A stretch of 64,000 nt of DNA, taken from CADEED01 sp036677145. Lineage in GTDB: Bacteria; Pseudomonadota; Gammaproteobacteria; Steroidobacterales; Steroidobacteraceae. The stretch spans positions 47,662 to 111,661 of the forward strand of contig JAKFFF010000092.1 in NCBI GenBank assembly GCA_036677145.1, in the 5' to 3' direction. Below, piece after piece: positions 34,867 to 43,959 of the stretch (position 1 is its first letter; every line of letters starts with the position of its first letter). The translations under genes were made by a program, and so were the position numbers. The notes under the pieces were generated by a model that had not been told where the DNA came from, did no database searches, and worked only from the letters and a program-made list of their open reading frames with translations.

Positions 34867-37227
34867 ATGCCGGAACCGAAACTGGCCAGCACGCTCGAAC
34901 ACGCGATCTTCAGTCATCGCCGGATGATCGTGCTCGTGTTCGCGCTGGTGACGATCGCCATGTTGTTCGTCGCGGTGCGCGGCCTGCGCATCGACGCCTC
35001 CTTCACCAAGCAGCTGCCGCTCAAACACGAGTACATGCAGACCTTCGTGAAGCACCAGGGAGAGTTCGGCGGCGCGAACCGCGTGCTGATCGCACTCATC
35101 GCCGAAGACGGCAACATGTTCCAGCCGGCGTTCTTCGACGCGCTCAAGCTCGCGACCGACGAAGTGCTGGTGATGGACGGCATCGACCGCGCGCGCGTGC
35201 AATCGCTGTTCACGCCGAACGTGCGGTACATGGAAGTCGTCGAGGACGGCATCGAGGCCGGCAACGTCGTCGACTCCGAATTCGTGCCGACGCCCGAGGC
35301 ACTGGCCAAGGTCCGCGAAAATATCCTGAAGGCCGGAATCCGCGGCCGGCTGGTGGCGAACGATTTCTCCGGCGCGCTGGTGTCGGCCATCGTTCTGGAG
35401 AAGGACGCCGCCGGAAACGCCATCGACCCGATCATGGTGGCGCGCGAGCTCGAAGAGCGGGTGCGCGACAAGATTCAGGGCAACAAGGTCATCGTGCAGG
35501 CCCAGTCTTCGTCGACAACGGGGTCGGGCATCGACGTGCACATGATCGGCTTCGCAAAGGTCGTCGGTGACATCGCCGACGGCGCGATGTCGGTGGTGAT
35601 TTTCGCGCTGGTCACCATCCTGCTCACGTTGCTCGCGGTCTGGTACTACGTGCAGTCGCTGAAGGTCGCGATCGTGCCGATCTTCTGCTCGATCATCGCG
35701 GTCGTGTGGCAGCTCGGGACGCTCGTGTTGCTCGGTTTCGGCATCGACCCGCTCGGCCTGCTCGTGCCATTCCTCATTTTCGCGATCGGTGTTTCGCACG
35801 GCGTGCAGAAGATCAGCGCGGTCAGGGAAGCCGCGGTCGCGGGACTGGGCAGCGAAGAAGCCGCGCGCAAGACGTTCCGGCAATTGCTGATGCCGGCGAT
35901 CATCGCGTTGCTCGCGGACCTCGTCGGATTCATCACGATCCTGCTGATCCCGGTGCGCGTCGTGCAGGAGATGGCGATCACCGCCAGCATCGGTGTCGCC
36001 ATCGTGATCCTCACGGATCTCGTCCTGCTGCCCGTGCTGGTGTCGTGGGTGAAGTGGGACGACAAGTATCGAGCGCGCGTCGAAGTCCGGCAGCACAAAC
36101 TTTCGGAGCTGTGGGACAAGCTCGCGAACATCACCAACCGCGGACCGGCCGCCGTGATCATCGGCATCTCGATCGTGCTCGGCATACTGGGCGCATGGAA
36201 AGGCCGCGAAACGCCCATCGGCGACACGCAGGCGGGGGTTCCCGAGCTGCGGCCGGATTCGCGCTACAACCGCGACAGCAACATCATCACGGACAAGTTC
36301 TCGATCGGCGTCGATATCCTCACGGTGATCGTCGAGTCGACCGAGTCCGTCTGCACGAGTCACGAGCTCATGACGGCCGTCGACGATTTCACCTGGACGA
36401 TGCGCAACGTCGACGGCGTGCAGGAAGCGATGTCGCTGCCGGTCGTGGCGAAGATCGCGATCGCGGGCTGGAACGAAGGTAGTTTGAAGTGGCGCAACAT
36501 CCCGCGCGAGCCCAACCAGCTCACGCAGTCGACGCGTTACATCGAAACCAGCACGGGACTGCTCAATGCGGACTGCAATGTGGTCCCCGTGATGTTGTTC
36601 CTGCGCGATCACAAGGCGGAGACCATCGAGCGCGTGGTCGCCGAAGTGAAGGCCTGGCGCACGCTGAATCCCAATGCCAACGCGACCTTCAATCTCGCCG
36701 CCGGCAACGTGGGCGTGATGGCGGCCACCAACGAGGAAGTGAAGGCGAAGGAATACCCGATCCTCGGCTGGGTGTTCGCCGCCGTCATCCTGATGTGTTT
36801 GATCACGTTCCGTTCCGTGCTCGGCACGGCGCTGGTGTTCGTGCCGCTCGCGCTGGTGTCGATCCTCGTCTACGGCGTGATGGCCGTCGTCGGTATCGGG
36901 CTCAAGGTCAGTACGCTGCCCATGGTGGCGCTCGGCGCCGGCATCGGCGTCGACTACGGCATCTACCTCTGGAGCCGCATGCAGGAATACCTGCGCGCCG
37001 GACAGAGCGTGCGCGACGCGTACCGCAACACCATGCGCGTGACCGGCGCGTCGATCATCTTCACCGGCATCACACTCGCGATCGGCGTCGTGACCTGGGT
37101 GTTCTCGCCCCTGCAGTTCCAGGCCGACATTGGAATCATGCTGACCTTCATGTTCTTCGTGAACATGCTCGGCGCCATCATCCTCCTGCCCGCCCTTGCC
37201 GCCTGGTTCGTGAAGCCCAACCGATGA
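34867..37227 (+). CDS. RND/MMPL-family inner-membrane transporter
   Basis: A 786-residue permease with two repeats of a large periplasmic loop plus membrane bundle: TM1 near residues 18-36, TM2-6 at ~240-390, TM7 near 430, and TM8-12 at ~630-780. The FLIFAIGVSHGVQ and GAGIGVDYGIYLWSRMQEYLRAG stretches in TM4 and TM10 regions are typical of the MMPL/HpnN branch, which moves lipids and other hydrophobic molecules using the proton gradient. Its last codons overlap the decarboxylase start (ATGA). With DUF1302 and DUF1329 it may form an envelope-spanning route. Confidence 0.93.
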   Translation: MPEPKLASTLEHAIFSHRRMIVLVFALVTIAMLFVAVRGLRIDASFTKQLPLKHEYMQTFVKHQGEFGGANRVLIALIAEDGNMFQPAFFDALKLATDEVLVMDGIDRARVQSLFTPNVRYMEVVEDGIEAGNVVDSEFVPTPEALAKVRENILKAGIRGRLVANDFSGALVSAIVLEKDAAGNAIDPIMVARELEERVRDKIQGNKVIVQAQSSSTTGSGIDVHMIGFAKVVGDIADGAMSVVIFALVTILLTLLAVWYYVQSLKVAIVPIFCSIIAVVWQLGTLVLLGFGIDPLGLLVPFLIFAIGVSHGVQKISAVREAAVAGLGSEEAARKTFRQLLMPAIIALLADLVGFITILLIPVRVVQEMAITASIGVAIVILTDLVLLPVLVSWVKWDDKYRARVEVRQHKLSELWDKLANITNRGPAAVIIGISIVLGILGAWKGRETPIGDTQAGVPELRPDSRYNRDSNIITDKFSIGVDILTVIVESTESVCTSHELMTAVDDFTWTMRNVDGVQEAMSLPVVAKIAIAGWNEGSLKWRNIPREPNQLTQSTRYIETSTGLLNADCNVVPVMLFLRDHKAETIERVVAEVKAWRTLNPNANATFNLAAGNVGVMAATNEEVKAKEYPILGWVFAAVILMCLITFRSVLGTALVFVPLALVSILVYGVMAVVGIGLKVSTLPMVALGAGIGVDYGIYLWSRMQEYLRAGQSVRDAYRNTMRVTGASIIFTGITLAIGVVTWVFSPLQFQADIGIMLTFMFFVNMLGAIILLPALAAWFVKPNR

Positions 37228-38642
37228 CACCCGAGGAGTTCCGGCGCGCGGGCCATGAGTTGGTCGACTGGATCGCGGACTATCGCGAACGGGTAGTGAG
37301 GGCCGAGTTTCCTGTCATGGCGCGCGCCGCGCCGGGGGCGCTGCGCGACGCGCTGCCAAAGACGCCGCCGCTCGAGCCCGAGAATTTCGCCGCCATTCGC
37401 CGCGATCTCGATGAGTTGATCCTGCCGGCCTGCACGCATTGGCAGGATCCGCGCTTCTACGGCTACTTCCCTTCGAATGGCTTGCCGGCCGCCGTCCTCG
37501 GCGACTTCGTGAGCACCGGACTCGGACAGCTTGGTCTCAACTGGCAGTCGAGCCCCGCGCTGACGGAGCTCGAGGAGGTCTGTCTCGACTGGTGGCGCCA
37601 GATGCTGGGGCTTTCTGAGCGCTGGTCCGGCGTCATCCAGGACACCGCCTCGACCGCCACCTTCGTCGCGCTGGTATGCGCACGTGAGCGCGCCACCAAC
37701 TACGCCGCGACGCGCGACGGCCTCCAGGGCCAGAAGCGGCCGCTGATGATCTACGTTTCCTCGCAGGCACACAGCTCGGTGGAAAAGGCCGCGATGCTTG
37801 CCGGCTTCGGCCGCGAGAACCTGCACGTGGTGCCGGTGGATGCGGGCTTCGACATGCGGCCCGAGGAGCTGGAGAAAGCCATAGTCGAGGACCGCGCGGC
37901 CGGCCGTGAGCCATGCGCTGTGGTCGCCACCTGCGGCACCACCGCCACCACCGCGTTTGATCCGCTGGTGTCGATCGCGCAGATCGCGCGCACCGAGGAG
38001 ATCTGGCTGCACGTCGATGCCGCCATGGCCGGCAGCGCGATGATCCTGCCGGAGTGCCGCGAGCTGTGGGACGGCGTCGAAGGCGCCGATTCGCTGGTCG
38101 TGAATCCGCACAAGTGGCTCGGCGTATCGATGGATTGCTCCACCTACTTCGTGCGCGACCCGCAGTTCCTCGTGCGGGTGATGTCGACCAACCCGAGTTA
38201 CCTGCAAACCACCGCCGACGGTCAGGTGAAGAACTATCGCGACTGGGGTGTGCCGCTGGGCCGCCGCATGCGCGCGCTCAAGATGTGGTTCGTGATCCGC
38301 GACCAGGGAGTCGCCGGTCTGCAGGCCCGCATCCGGCGGGATCTGGCCGAGGCGCGCTGGCTGGCCGCCGAGATCGCGCGGCAACCGCATTGGAAGCTGC
38401 TGGCGCCGGTGCGCCTGCAGACCCTGGTCGTGCGGCACGAGCCGCCCGGTCTCGATGCCGCGGCCGTGGATGCGCATACGCGCGCCTGGGCGCAGGCGGT
38501 CAACGAATCGGGCGAGGCCTATCTCACTCCCGCGTTGATCGACGGGCGCTGGGCCGTGCGTGTCTCGATTGGAGCCGCGGCCACCGAACATGAACACTTG
38601 GAAGGCCTGTGGCGCCTGATGCGCCAGCAGGCCTCGGGTTGA
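37224..38642 (+). CDS. PLP-dependent amino-acid decarboxylase (group II, aromatic type)
   Basis: A 472-residue fold-type I enzyme similar to aromatic-L-amino-acid decarboxylases. The N-terminal GHELVDWIADYRE and HWQDPRFYGYFPS, TASTATFVALVCARE, HVDAAMAGSAMI and VNPHKWLG with the PLP lysine Lys297 are all present. The product would be a biogenic amine such as tryptamine, tyramine or phenylethylamine; specificity cannot be read. Its start overlaps the RND stop by 4 nt, so it is translationally tied to the transporter operon, an unusual pairing. Confidence 0.94.
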   Translation: MTPEEFRRAGHELVDWIADYRERVVRAEFPVMARAAPGALRDALPKTPPLEPENFAAIRRDLDELILPACTHWQDPRFYGYFPSNGLPAAVLGDFVSTGLGQLGLNWQSSPALTELEEVCLDWWRQMLGLSERWSGVIQDTASTATFVALVCARERATNYAATRDGLQGQKRPLMIYVSSQAHSSVEKAAMLAGFGRENLHVVPVDAGFDMRPEELEKAIVEDRAAGREPCAVVATCGTTATTAFDPLVSIAQIARTEEIWLHVDAAMAGSAMILPECRELWDGVEGADSLVVNPHKWLGVSMDCSTYFVRDPQFLVRVMSTNPSYLQTTADGQVKNYRDWGVPLGRRMRALKMWFVIRDQGVAGLQARIRRDLAEARWLAAEIARQPHWKLLAPVRLQTLVVRHEPPGLDAAAVDAHTRAWAQAVNESGEAYLTPALIDGRWAVRVSIGAAATEHEHLEGLWRLMRQQASG

Positions 38643-38709
38643 ACGAGATCAGACCTGGGCTGACGCAAGCCCGGACGAACAGCATCGCGTCGAAAGACCG
38701 GGAGAAATC

Positions 38710-39654
38710 ATGAAGCAAAAGATCACTCGTTTCGTCATCGGGCTGGCCGCGGCCGGTTGTGCCGCCGGCGCGCTCGCCCAGCAGACGCCGCCTCCGCCCA
38801 TGCCCGCGCCCCCGGACGTGCAGATCGAGACCGTGAACGTCGCACCGGGTATCTACATGCTCGTGGGTCGTGGCGGCAACATTGGGCTGACGGTGGGTAC
38901 CGATGGCGCCGCGATCATCGACGACCAGTTCGCCGACATGGCGCCGAAGATCCGTGCGGCGGTTGCGATGTTGTCCGAGAAGCCGGTGAGCTTCCTGATC
39001 AACACCCACCTGCATGGCGATCACACCGGCGGCAATGACGCGTTCGGCAAGGCCGGCGCCGTGATCATCGCCCACGAAAACGTGCGCAAGCGCCTGGGAA
39101 CGGCGCAGGTGAACCCGTCCACCAACCAGACGATCCCCGCGCGTGCGCGCGAGGCGCTGCCGGTGGTCACGTTCGCCGATTCCGCCACGCTGCACTTCAA
39201 CGACGACGATCTCGAGTTCACCCATCTGCCGAATGCGCACACCGAAACCGACATCGTGATCCGCTTCCGCAAGGCGAACGTACTGCACATGGGCGACTGC
39301 TTCACCGGTGGATTTCCGTTCATCGACGGCAACACCGGTGGCACGCTCGACGGAATGATCGCGGGCCACGAAAAAGTGCTCGCCACGATCGACGACCAGA
39401 CGAAGGTCATCCGCGGTCATGGTCCCCTCGGCAACAAGGCGGAGCTGCAGGCCTACCACGACATGCTGGTGGTCGTGCGCGACCGCGTGGCGAAGCTCGT
39501 GAAGGCCGGCAAGACGCAGGACCAGGTGGTCGAAGCCCGGCCGACGAAGGAGTTCGAGGAGAAGTACGGCGGCGCGAATTTCAACGCCGCGCAGTGGTTA
39601 GGCCGCGCATACGTCGACCAGAAGATAGCCCTCGAGAAACGCCGCAAACGCTGA
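38710..39654 (+). CDS. Secreted metallo-beta-lactamase-fold hydrolase
   Basis: A 314-residue exported protein with a signal peptide ending ALA-QQ near residue 24 and a Pro-rich linker. The zinc motif is HLHGDH (His100, His102, Asp104, His105), followed by HTETDIVIRF with the third His and GHGPLG near the C-terminus. The sequence resembles the periplasmic MBL proteins called quinoprotein relay system or cyclase-like, rather than true carbapenemases. Substrate unknown. A good GGGAG ribosome site lies upstream. Confidence 0.92.
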   Translation: MKQKITRFVIGLAAAGCAAGALAQQTPPPPMPAPPDVQIETVNVAPGIYMLVGRGGNIGLTVGTDGAAIIDDQFADMAPKIRAAVAMLSEKPVSFLINTHLHGDHTGGNDAFGKAGAVIIAHENVRKRLGTAQVNPSTNQTIPARAREALPVVTFADSATLHFNDDDLEFTHLPNAHTETDIVIRFRKANVLHMGDCFTGGFPFIDGNTGGTLDGMIAGHEKVLATIDDQTKVIRGHGPLGNKAELQAYHDMLVVVRDRVAKLVKAGKTQDQVVEARPTKEFEEKYGGANFNAAQWLGRAYVDQKIALEKRRKR

Positions 39655-39838
39655 GCGTGGATTCCTCCAAACCCCGGTTTTCCTGGGCAAAATCGTGCGT
39701 ACGGCGCGACATAACGCGCCTGATCGTGGGCATTTCGCACAGTCGTGGATCAGGAAGGGTCTCAGGACTATAGACAGGAGTCGGGTCGCTGGAGAAAGTG
39801 CCCGCGACAGCGCGCAAACCAACGCGCGCGAGAGTGGC

Positions 39839-40312
39839 ATGAAGAATTCGAACAACAACGCCAAGATGTTAGACCTGCCGTACTCCCCGGAGGCCGAGGA
39901 GTATCTCGATGAGCTGGAGCGCAGCGGCCAGTTCCGCATCGGCATCGACGCCGAGAACGACGACAGCGCCGAAGGCGAAGAGTCCGCGAGCAACGATTAT
40001 TCGTGGGGCCGCGGCTCCGGCGACGTGTCGATCCAGGACTGGTGGACCACCGGTCGCGTGACGTTGCGGGTCGGGCCCGGCATCGGCGCCGATGGCGTTG
40101 CGCTCATGCGGATCAACGACTCATTGCTCGTGCGCACCCTCGACGGGCTCGACCGGGTGACGCTCGAGGGATATCTCGGCCTCATACCCGACGCCGCCAC
40201 ACTGCGCATCGTCTTCCACGACGGCGCGGAGTGGACGGGCAGCCAGCTCACCTCGCGCATCGCGGGCTGGCTGGTCGCGGCCGGAACGCCGCGCAATCCC
40301 GAGAATAGTTAG
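39839..40312 (+). CDS. Hypothetical protein, 157 aa
   Basis: A protein with an acidic, polar N-terminal half (SPEAEEYLDELERSGQFRIGIDAENDDSAEGEES) and a C-terminal half with strand-like hydrophobic pattern (GRVTLRVGPGIGADGVALMRI, ATLRIVFHDGAEW). There is no signal or membrane segment. I recognise no family. The frame is open upstream to 39695, but ATG 39839 with GAGAGTGG ahead is the better start. Its stop lies in a TAGTTAG motif and directly abuts the stop of the convergent TfpX/Z gene. Confidence 0.65.
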   Translation: MKNSNNNAKMLDLPYSPEAEEYLDELERSGQFRIGIDAENDDSAEGEESASNDYSWGRGSGDVSIQDWWTTGRVTLRVGPGIGADGVALMRINDSLLVRTLDGLDRVTLEGYLGLIPDAATLRIVFHDGAEWTGSQLTSRIAGWLVAAGTPRNPENS

Positions 40313-41068
40313 TCAGTAGGGATCGAGCACGATGTAGCTGACGGGCAGCCCCGTCCGCACGTCGATCACCGCGGTCCAGAATCCCCACATGTGGCGTACG
40401 GGCAGCCAGCGCTGCTGCTCATCCGGTATCCCGGCCGCGCGCCGCGCCTGCTCGATGTCGGCTTTCGCAGCGGGATGTTTCGCCGCGAGCTCCGCGAGCG
40501 TTTTGGCGCGGCGCTGAATTTCCGGCAGCTCCGCCGCGAGCGGCGCGTAGAAACGCGGGCGCATGTGTTCTTCGTTTCCCTCGAGCGACGCGAACAAGGC
40601 GTTGTCTCGATCGGCCTCCGGCACGACGATCGAAATGAAGCGCGGCCCGGTGAGCGGCCGGGACGCGTATTTCGGATCGCTGGCCGCGGCCAGTTCCTCG
40701 TCCTTCAGGTCGGAGGCCTGCACGACTTCGAAGCGGTCTCCCGAGAACGCCACGTACACTGGCCGCGCGCCGGCCATGATCGCCACGCCGTAGGCGAGCG
40801 CGGCGACCTGCACGACACCGACCAGGGTGTAGTCGATGATCAAGGCGCGGCGTGGCTTGCGGCTGTTGTAGATCACGAGCGACATCAAGGGCCCGAGCAC
40901 GAGATCACTGCCGACGACCAGCAGGAACAACTCGGTTCCGCCCAGCATCTCGGTGAACGGAGCGGGGTACCAGACCAGGAAGATCAGCGCCGCGGCACAA
41001 CCCGCGAGGATAAGCGTGGCGATGAAATGAATCCCGCACGCAACGAGTTTTTCACGCCAGACGATCAT
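40313..41068 (-). CDS. TfpX/TfpZ family type IV pilin accessory protein
   Basis: A 251-residue membrane protein with three N-terminal helices (residues ~12-32, ~42-64, ~75-100) and a periplasmic C-terminal domain. LFLLVVGSDLVLGPLMSLVIYNSRK and LIIDYTLVGVVQVAALAYG are characteristic of TfpX/TfpZ. In Pseudomonas and Moraxella these modulate type IV pilin assembly and usually sit beside a pilin gene. No pilin is seen here, so this is a stand-alone copy. Confidence 0.88.
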   Translation of the reverse strand: MIVWREKLVACGIHFIATLILAGCAAALIFLVWYPAPFTEMLGGTELFLLVVGSDLVLGPLMSLVIYNSRKPRRALIIDYTLVGVVQVAALAYGVAIMAGARPVYVAFSGDRFEVVQASDLKDEELAAASDPKYASRPLTGPRFISIVVPEADRDNALFASLEGNEEHMRPRFYAPLAAELPEIQRRAKTLAELAAKHPAAKADIEQARRAAGIPDEQQRWLPVRHMWGFWTAVIDVRTGLPVSYIVLDPY

Positions 41069-41088
41069 GCAGTCCCTCTCCTCACAAA

Positions 41089-41514
41089 CTAGTCATCGGA
41101 TCGAATGGAGCCCCGCAGGCGCTTGGTTTTTTGCGTACGCGCCTTGGACGAAAGGCGCCGCTCTTTCGAAGCGCGGGTCGGCTTCGTGGCGTGACGCTTC
41201 TTGGGCGCGACCAACGCGCGGCGCACCAGGTCGAGCAGGCGCGCCTCGGCGTCACGGCGGTTGTGTTCCTGGCTGCGCGACGTGCGCGCGACGATGAGCA
41301 GTTCACCCGCGTCGGTGACGCGCTGGCCGGCGAGCTGGCGCAGCCGCATCTTCACGTCGCGCGGCAGCGTCTGGTTGCGCTCGAGCGCGAACCGCAGTTG
41401 CACCGCGGTGGCGACCTTGTTGACGTTCTGGCCGCCGGGGCCGGCGGAGCGGATGAACGCCGTCTCGAGGTCGGCGTCCGGGATTTCGAGCCCCGGCCTC
41501 ACTAACAGGCCCAT
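41089..41514 (-). CDS. arfB: Alternative ribosome-rescue factor ArfB (peptidyl-tRNA hydrolase)
   Basis: A 141-residue protein that frees ribosomes stalled without a stop codon by hydrolysing peptidyl-tRNA. The catalytic GGQ is in FIRSAGPGGQNVNKVATAVQ near residue 28, and the basic C-terminal tail (TKPTRASKERRLSSKARTQKTKR) is the part that enters the mRNA channel. Both are intact. The ATG shares bases with the stop of the MscS gene upstream (TGATG), so the two are coupled. Confidence 0.95.
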   Translation of the reverse strand: MGLLVRPGLEIPDADLETAFIRSAGPGGQNVNKVATAVQLRFALERNQTLPRDVKMRLRQLAGQRVTDAGELLIVARTSRSQEHNRRDAEARLLDLVRRALVAPKKRHATKPTRASKERRLSSKARTQKTKRLRGSIRSDD

Positions 41515-42821
41515 CAGGAATCAGTGCCGCGATCCACGCCGGGCTGAGCCTGGATCAGCCGCACATCATGTTGCTGCACCGGAATCGTGATGCCGTGTTT
41601 CTTGAACAGGCGCCAGATTTCGCGATTCACGTCGGAGCGCACGTTGTTCACGCCGTTCATCGGATCGCGGATCCAGAAGCGCACTTCGACGCGCATGCCG
41701 TAATTCTCGAAGCTCATGAGCCGCGACACCGGGCCCGGATCCTTGAGGATGCGCGGATGATGGGCGGCGGCGTCGAGCAGGACCTGCAGCGCAATTTCCG
41801 GATCGTCCTGGAAGCTGATCATCACGGGCAGCCGGATGCGCACGCGCTGGTCCGAATAACTCCAGTTGATGACCGAGTTCGTGATCAGGTTCTGGTTGGG
41901 AACCAGCGTTTCGACACCGTCCCGGTCGCGCACGACGATGTAACGGCCGCGCAGCTCCTGCACCCAGCCGAAATTTTCGGTGCTGGTGCCGGTGGTGCCC
42001 GTGAAGCTGATGACGTCGCCGGGCTTGATGGACTTGTCGAGCAGCAGCACGAAGCCGGAGACGAAGTTGCTGGTGATGGCCTGCAGGCCGAAACCCAATC
42101 CGAGGCCGATCGCGCCGGTGAGCACCGTGAGCGTGGTGAGATCCACGCCCGAGGCATTGATGCCGAGCAGTACACCGATCGTGAGCAGCGCGAACGTCGA
42201 GAACTTGGAGATGCCGATGCGCGTCGAGATCGCGATGCCTTCGAGCTTCATCACGCGCCGCTCGATGGTGCGCGCGATGAGACTCGAGACGATCAGGAAT
42301 CCGGCGAGCACCACGATGCTCTTGAGCACCGCCCAGAGGCTGAATTTTGACTTGCCGGGCACGAGGTCGATGCCGTCGAGCGTGCGCTCGAGGCCGTCGA
42401 ACCAGCCCAGCACCTGGAATGCGATCGCGGCCCAGATCACGAACGTGATCCGCAACTCCCACGAACGGACCCAGCTGTTGGGTCCGAGCGAAACCGACAA
42501 CGCATGTACACCAAAGCGCACCAGCACCATGATGGTGGCCAGGTCCATCGCGATGTCGATGAGCGATGTCTGCAGATTGAAGCTGCCGAACAGTGCGCGT
42601 ACGCCGAGGATGACCACGACGCCGATGAACGCCGGCGCCAGCACCATCGCCGCGATCACGAACTGGCGCGGCCAGCGGCCGAGATCGGCGCGCGCGGCCA
42701 GCGGGCGCAGCCAGCGTTTTATGTAGGTGGCGATTGCGAGGGCGAGCAGCACCGCCATGATGACGGCGATCACCTGGGCCATGACTTGCGGCGTGGTGAG
42801 TTGCTCGAAGTAGTTCTTCAC
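41514..42821 (-). CDS. MscS-family mechanosensitive ion channel
   Basis: A 435-residue inner-membrane channel with about five to six transmembrane helices. The pore helix (TM3) is TVLTGAIGLGLGFGLQAITSNFVSGF. It is followed by the beta domain (DKSIKPGDVISF, GRYIVVRDRDGVETLVPNQNLITNSVINWS) and the C-terminal domain. It opens under membrane tension and releases solutes. The extra N-terminal helices make it larger than E. coli MscS (286 aa) and closer to YbdG-like channels. It starts 19 nt after the YdcH-like gene stop. Confidence 0.93.
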   Translation of the reverse strand: MKNYFEQLTTPQVMAQVIAVIMAVLLALAIATYIKRWLRPLAARADLGRWPRQFVIAAMVLAPAFIGVVVILGVRALFGSFNLQTSLIDIAMDLATIMVLVRFGVHALSVSLGPNSWVRSWELRITFVIWAAIAFQVLGWFDGLERTLDGIDLVPGKSKFSLWAVLKSIVVLAGFLIVSSLIARTIERRVMKLEGIAISTRIGISKFSTFALLTIGVLLGINASGVDLTTLTVLTGAIGLGLGFGLQAITSNFVSGFVLLLDKSIKPGDVISFTGTTGTSTENFGWVQELRGRYIVVRDRDGVETLVPNQNLITNSVINWSYSDQRVRIRLPVMISFQDDPEIALQVLLDAAAHHPRILKDPGPVSRLMSFENYGMRVEVRFWIRDPMNGVNNVRSDVNREIWRLFKKHGITIPVQQHDVRLIQAQPGVDRGTDS

Positions 42822-42840
42822 GAAGTGACTGCGCGGTCCG

Positions 42841-43071
42841 TCAGGCGTTCAGGTCGGGGATCAGCTCGCTTTCGAGCCGCGTGATCTGATCCTTGAGCAT
42901 GAGCTTGCGCTTCTTGAGCCGCTTGATCTGCAACTGGTCGGACTGGAAGTCGAGCGACAGGCGTGAGATGACCTCGTCGAGATCGCGGTGGGCGATCCGC
43001 AGTTCCCTCAGCTTTTCAACGTTCTTGAAAAGCTCGCGATCGACGTTGTCCTGATCTTCGATATCGCTCAT
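42841..43071 (-). CDS. YdcH family (DUF465) coiled-coil protein
   Basis: A 76-residue helical protein. The C-terminal half (FQSDQLQIKRLKKRKLMLKDQITRLESE) matches DUF465/YdcH, a family of small coiled-coil proteins of unknown role. It sits between the PHP phosphoesterase (18 nt upstream) and the MscS gene on the same strand, so PHP-YdcH-MscS-arfB may be one transcript. Confidence 0.88.
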   Translation of the reverse strand: MSDIEDQDNVDRELFKNVEKLRELRIAHRDLDEVISRLSLDFQSDQLQIKRLKKRKLMLKDQITRLESELIPDLNA

Positions 43072-43089
43072 TCGGCCGTTTGCAGACCT

Positions 43090-43935
43090 TTACAAAAGAC
43101 GCTGGGTGACCGGTTCGAGACCGGCCGCAAGCTTAAGCCAGCGGCCGAGGGGATTCCACGGCACCGACGGATCGTGGAAATCGGAGCCCATCGAGGCGTG
43201 CAGCTTGAATCGGCGGCACAGCGATGCGATGCGCTCAGCGTCATTGGGGCTCATGCCCGCCATGCTGGCCTCGAGCGCGGCGCCGCCTTCCTGCACGAAG
43301 GCCGCGGTCAGCTCCCGCAGACCGCCCGAAGACAGGCGATAACGATGCGGATGTGCGAGTACCGGCACGGCGCCGCTGTCGCGCAATACCGTCATGGCCT
43401 GGGCGAACGCGGGCCACTCGGCGGGCACATGACCCGCCTTGTCCTTGTTGAGCCAGCGATCGAATGCCTCCTGCGTATCGCGCGCGAGGCCGCGTGCGAC
43501 GAGTGCTCGCGCCAGGTGCAGACGGGTCGGCGCGGTGACGGCGGCGGCCGTGGCGGCGAGCTCGCGGCCCGGCAAACGCGCGCGTTTTTCCAGGCGTTCG
43601 CCGATTTCCCTTAGGCGCGCGCGCCGGCGTTCGAGCACGGCATCGAGGTGTGCGCCGAGGCCCGCATGCGTGACGTCGAACTTCAGGCCCACGATGTGAA
43701 TAGTTTGGCCGCGCCAGGCCGCCGACAGCTCCACGCCGTCGATGAAACGCATGCCGTTGGCAGCGCATGCGGCGCGCGCCTCGGGAAGTCCCGCGAGCGT
43801 GTCGTGATCGGTCAGCGCGAGGGTTCCGACGTTCCGCAGCCGGGCGCGTTCCACGAGTTCGGCCGGGGAGAGCACACCGTCCGAGTAGTGACTGTGCGTG
43901 TGGAAATCGACGAGAGATTCGGTGCTGGTGTCCAT
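43090..43935 (-). CDS. PHP-domain phosphoesterase (RNase AM / YciV-like)
   Basis: A 281-residue PHP-domain hydrolase. Metal-binding motifs are DFHTHSHYSDG at residues 10-20, LTDHDTLAG, DGVELSA, LAHPHRY and GSDFHD. The family includes YciV/RNase AM, which degrades 3',5'-nucleoside bisphosphates and trims the 5' end of rRNA precursors. Length fits (E. coli YciV 293 aa). It is divergent from yrfG with only 24 nt between starts, so they share a promoter region. Confidence 0.92.
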   Translation of the reverse strand: MDTSTESLVDFHTHSHYSDGVLSPAELVERARLRNVGTLALTDHDTLAGLPEARAACAANGMRFIDGVELSAAWRGQTIHIVGLKFDVTHAGLGAHLDAVLERRRARLREIGERLEKRARLPGRELAATAAAVTAPTRLHLARALVARGLARDTQEAFDRWLNKDKAGHVPAEWPAFAQAMTVLRDSGAVPVLAHPHRYRLSSGGLRELTAAFVQEGGAALEASMAGMSPNDAERIASLCRRFKLHASMGSDFHDPSVPWNPLGRWLKLAAGLEPVTQRLL

Positions 43936-43959
43936 CGGGGGTCCGTATGATACGCCCGC

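Noticed and set aside
34861..37230. A long open frame on the minus strand opposite the RND transporter gene (about 789 codons).
   Set aside because: Its product is His/Asp/Arg-rich without any family pattern. The plus strand codes a clear RND protein with membrane helices. Long mirror frames are expected in GC-rich genes; similar ones opposite the M13 peptidase, homospermidine synthase and DUF1302 genes were rejected for the same reason.
38710..39654. Metallo-beta-lactamase gene as a carbapenem-resistance enzyme.
   Set aside because: It has the fold and zinc motif, but its overall pattern fits periplasmic MBL hydrolases of the quinoprotein-relay type; resistance cannot be claimed.
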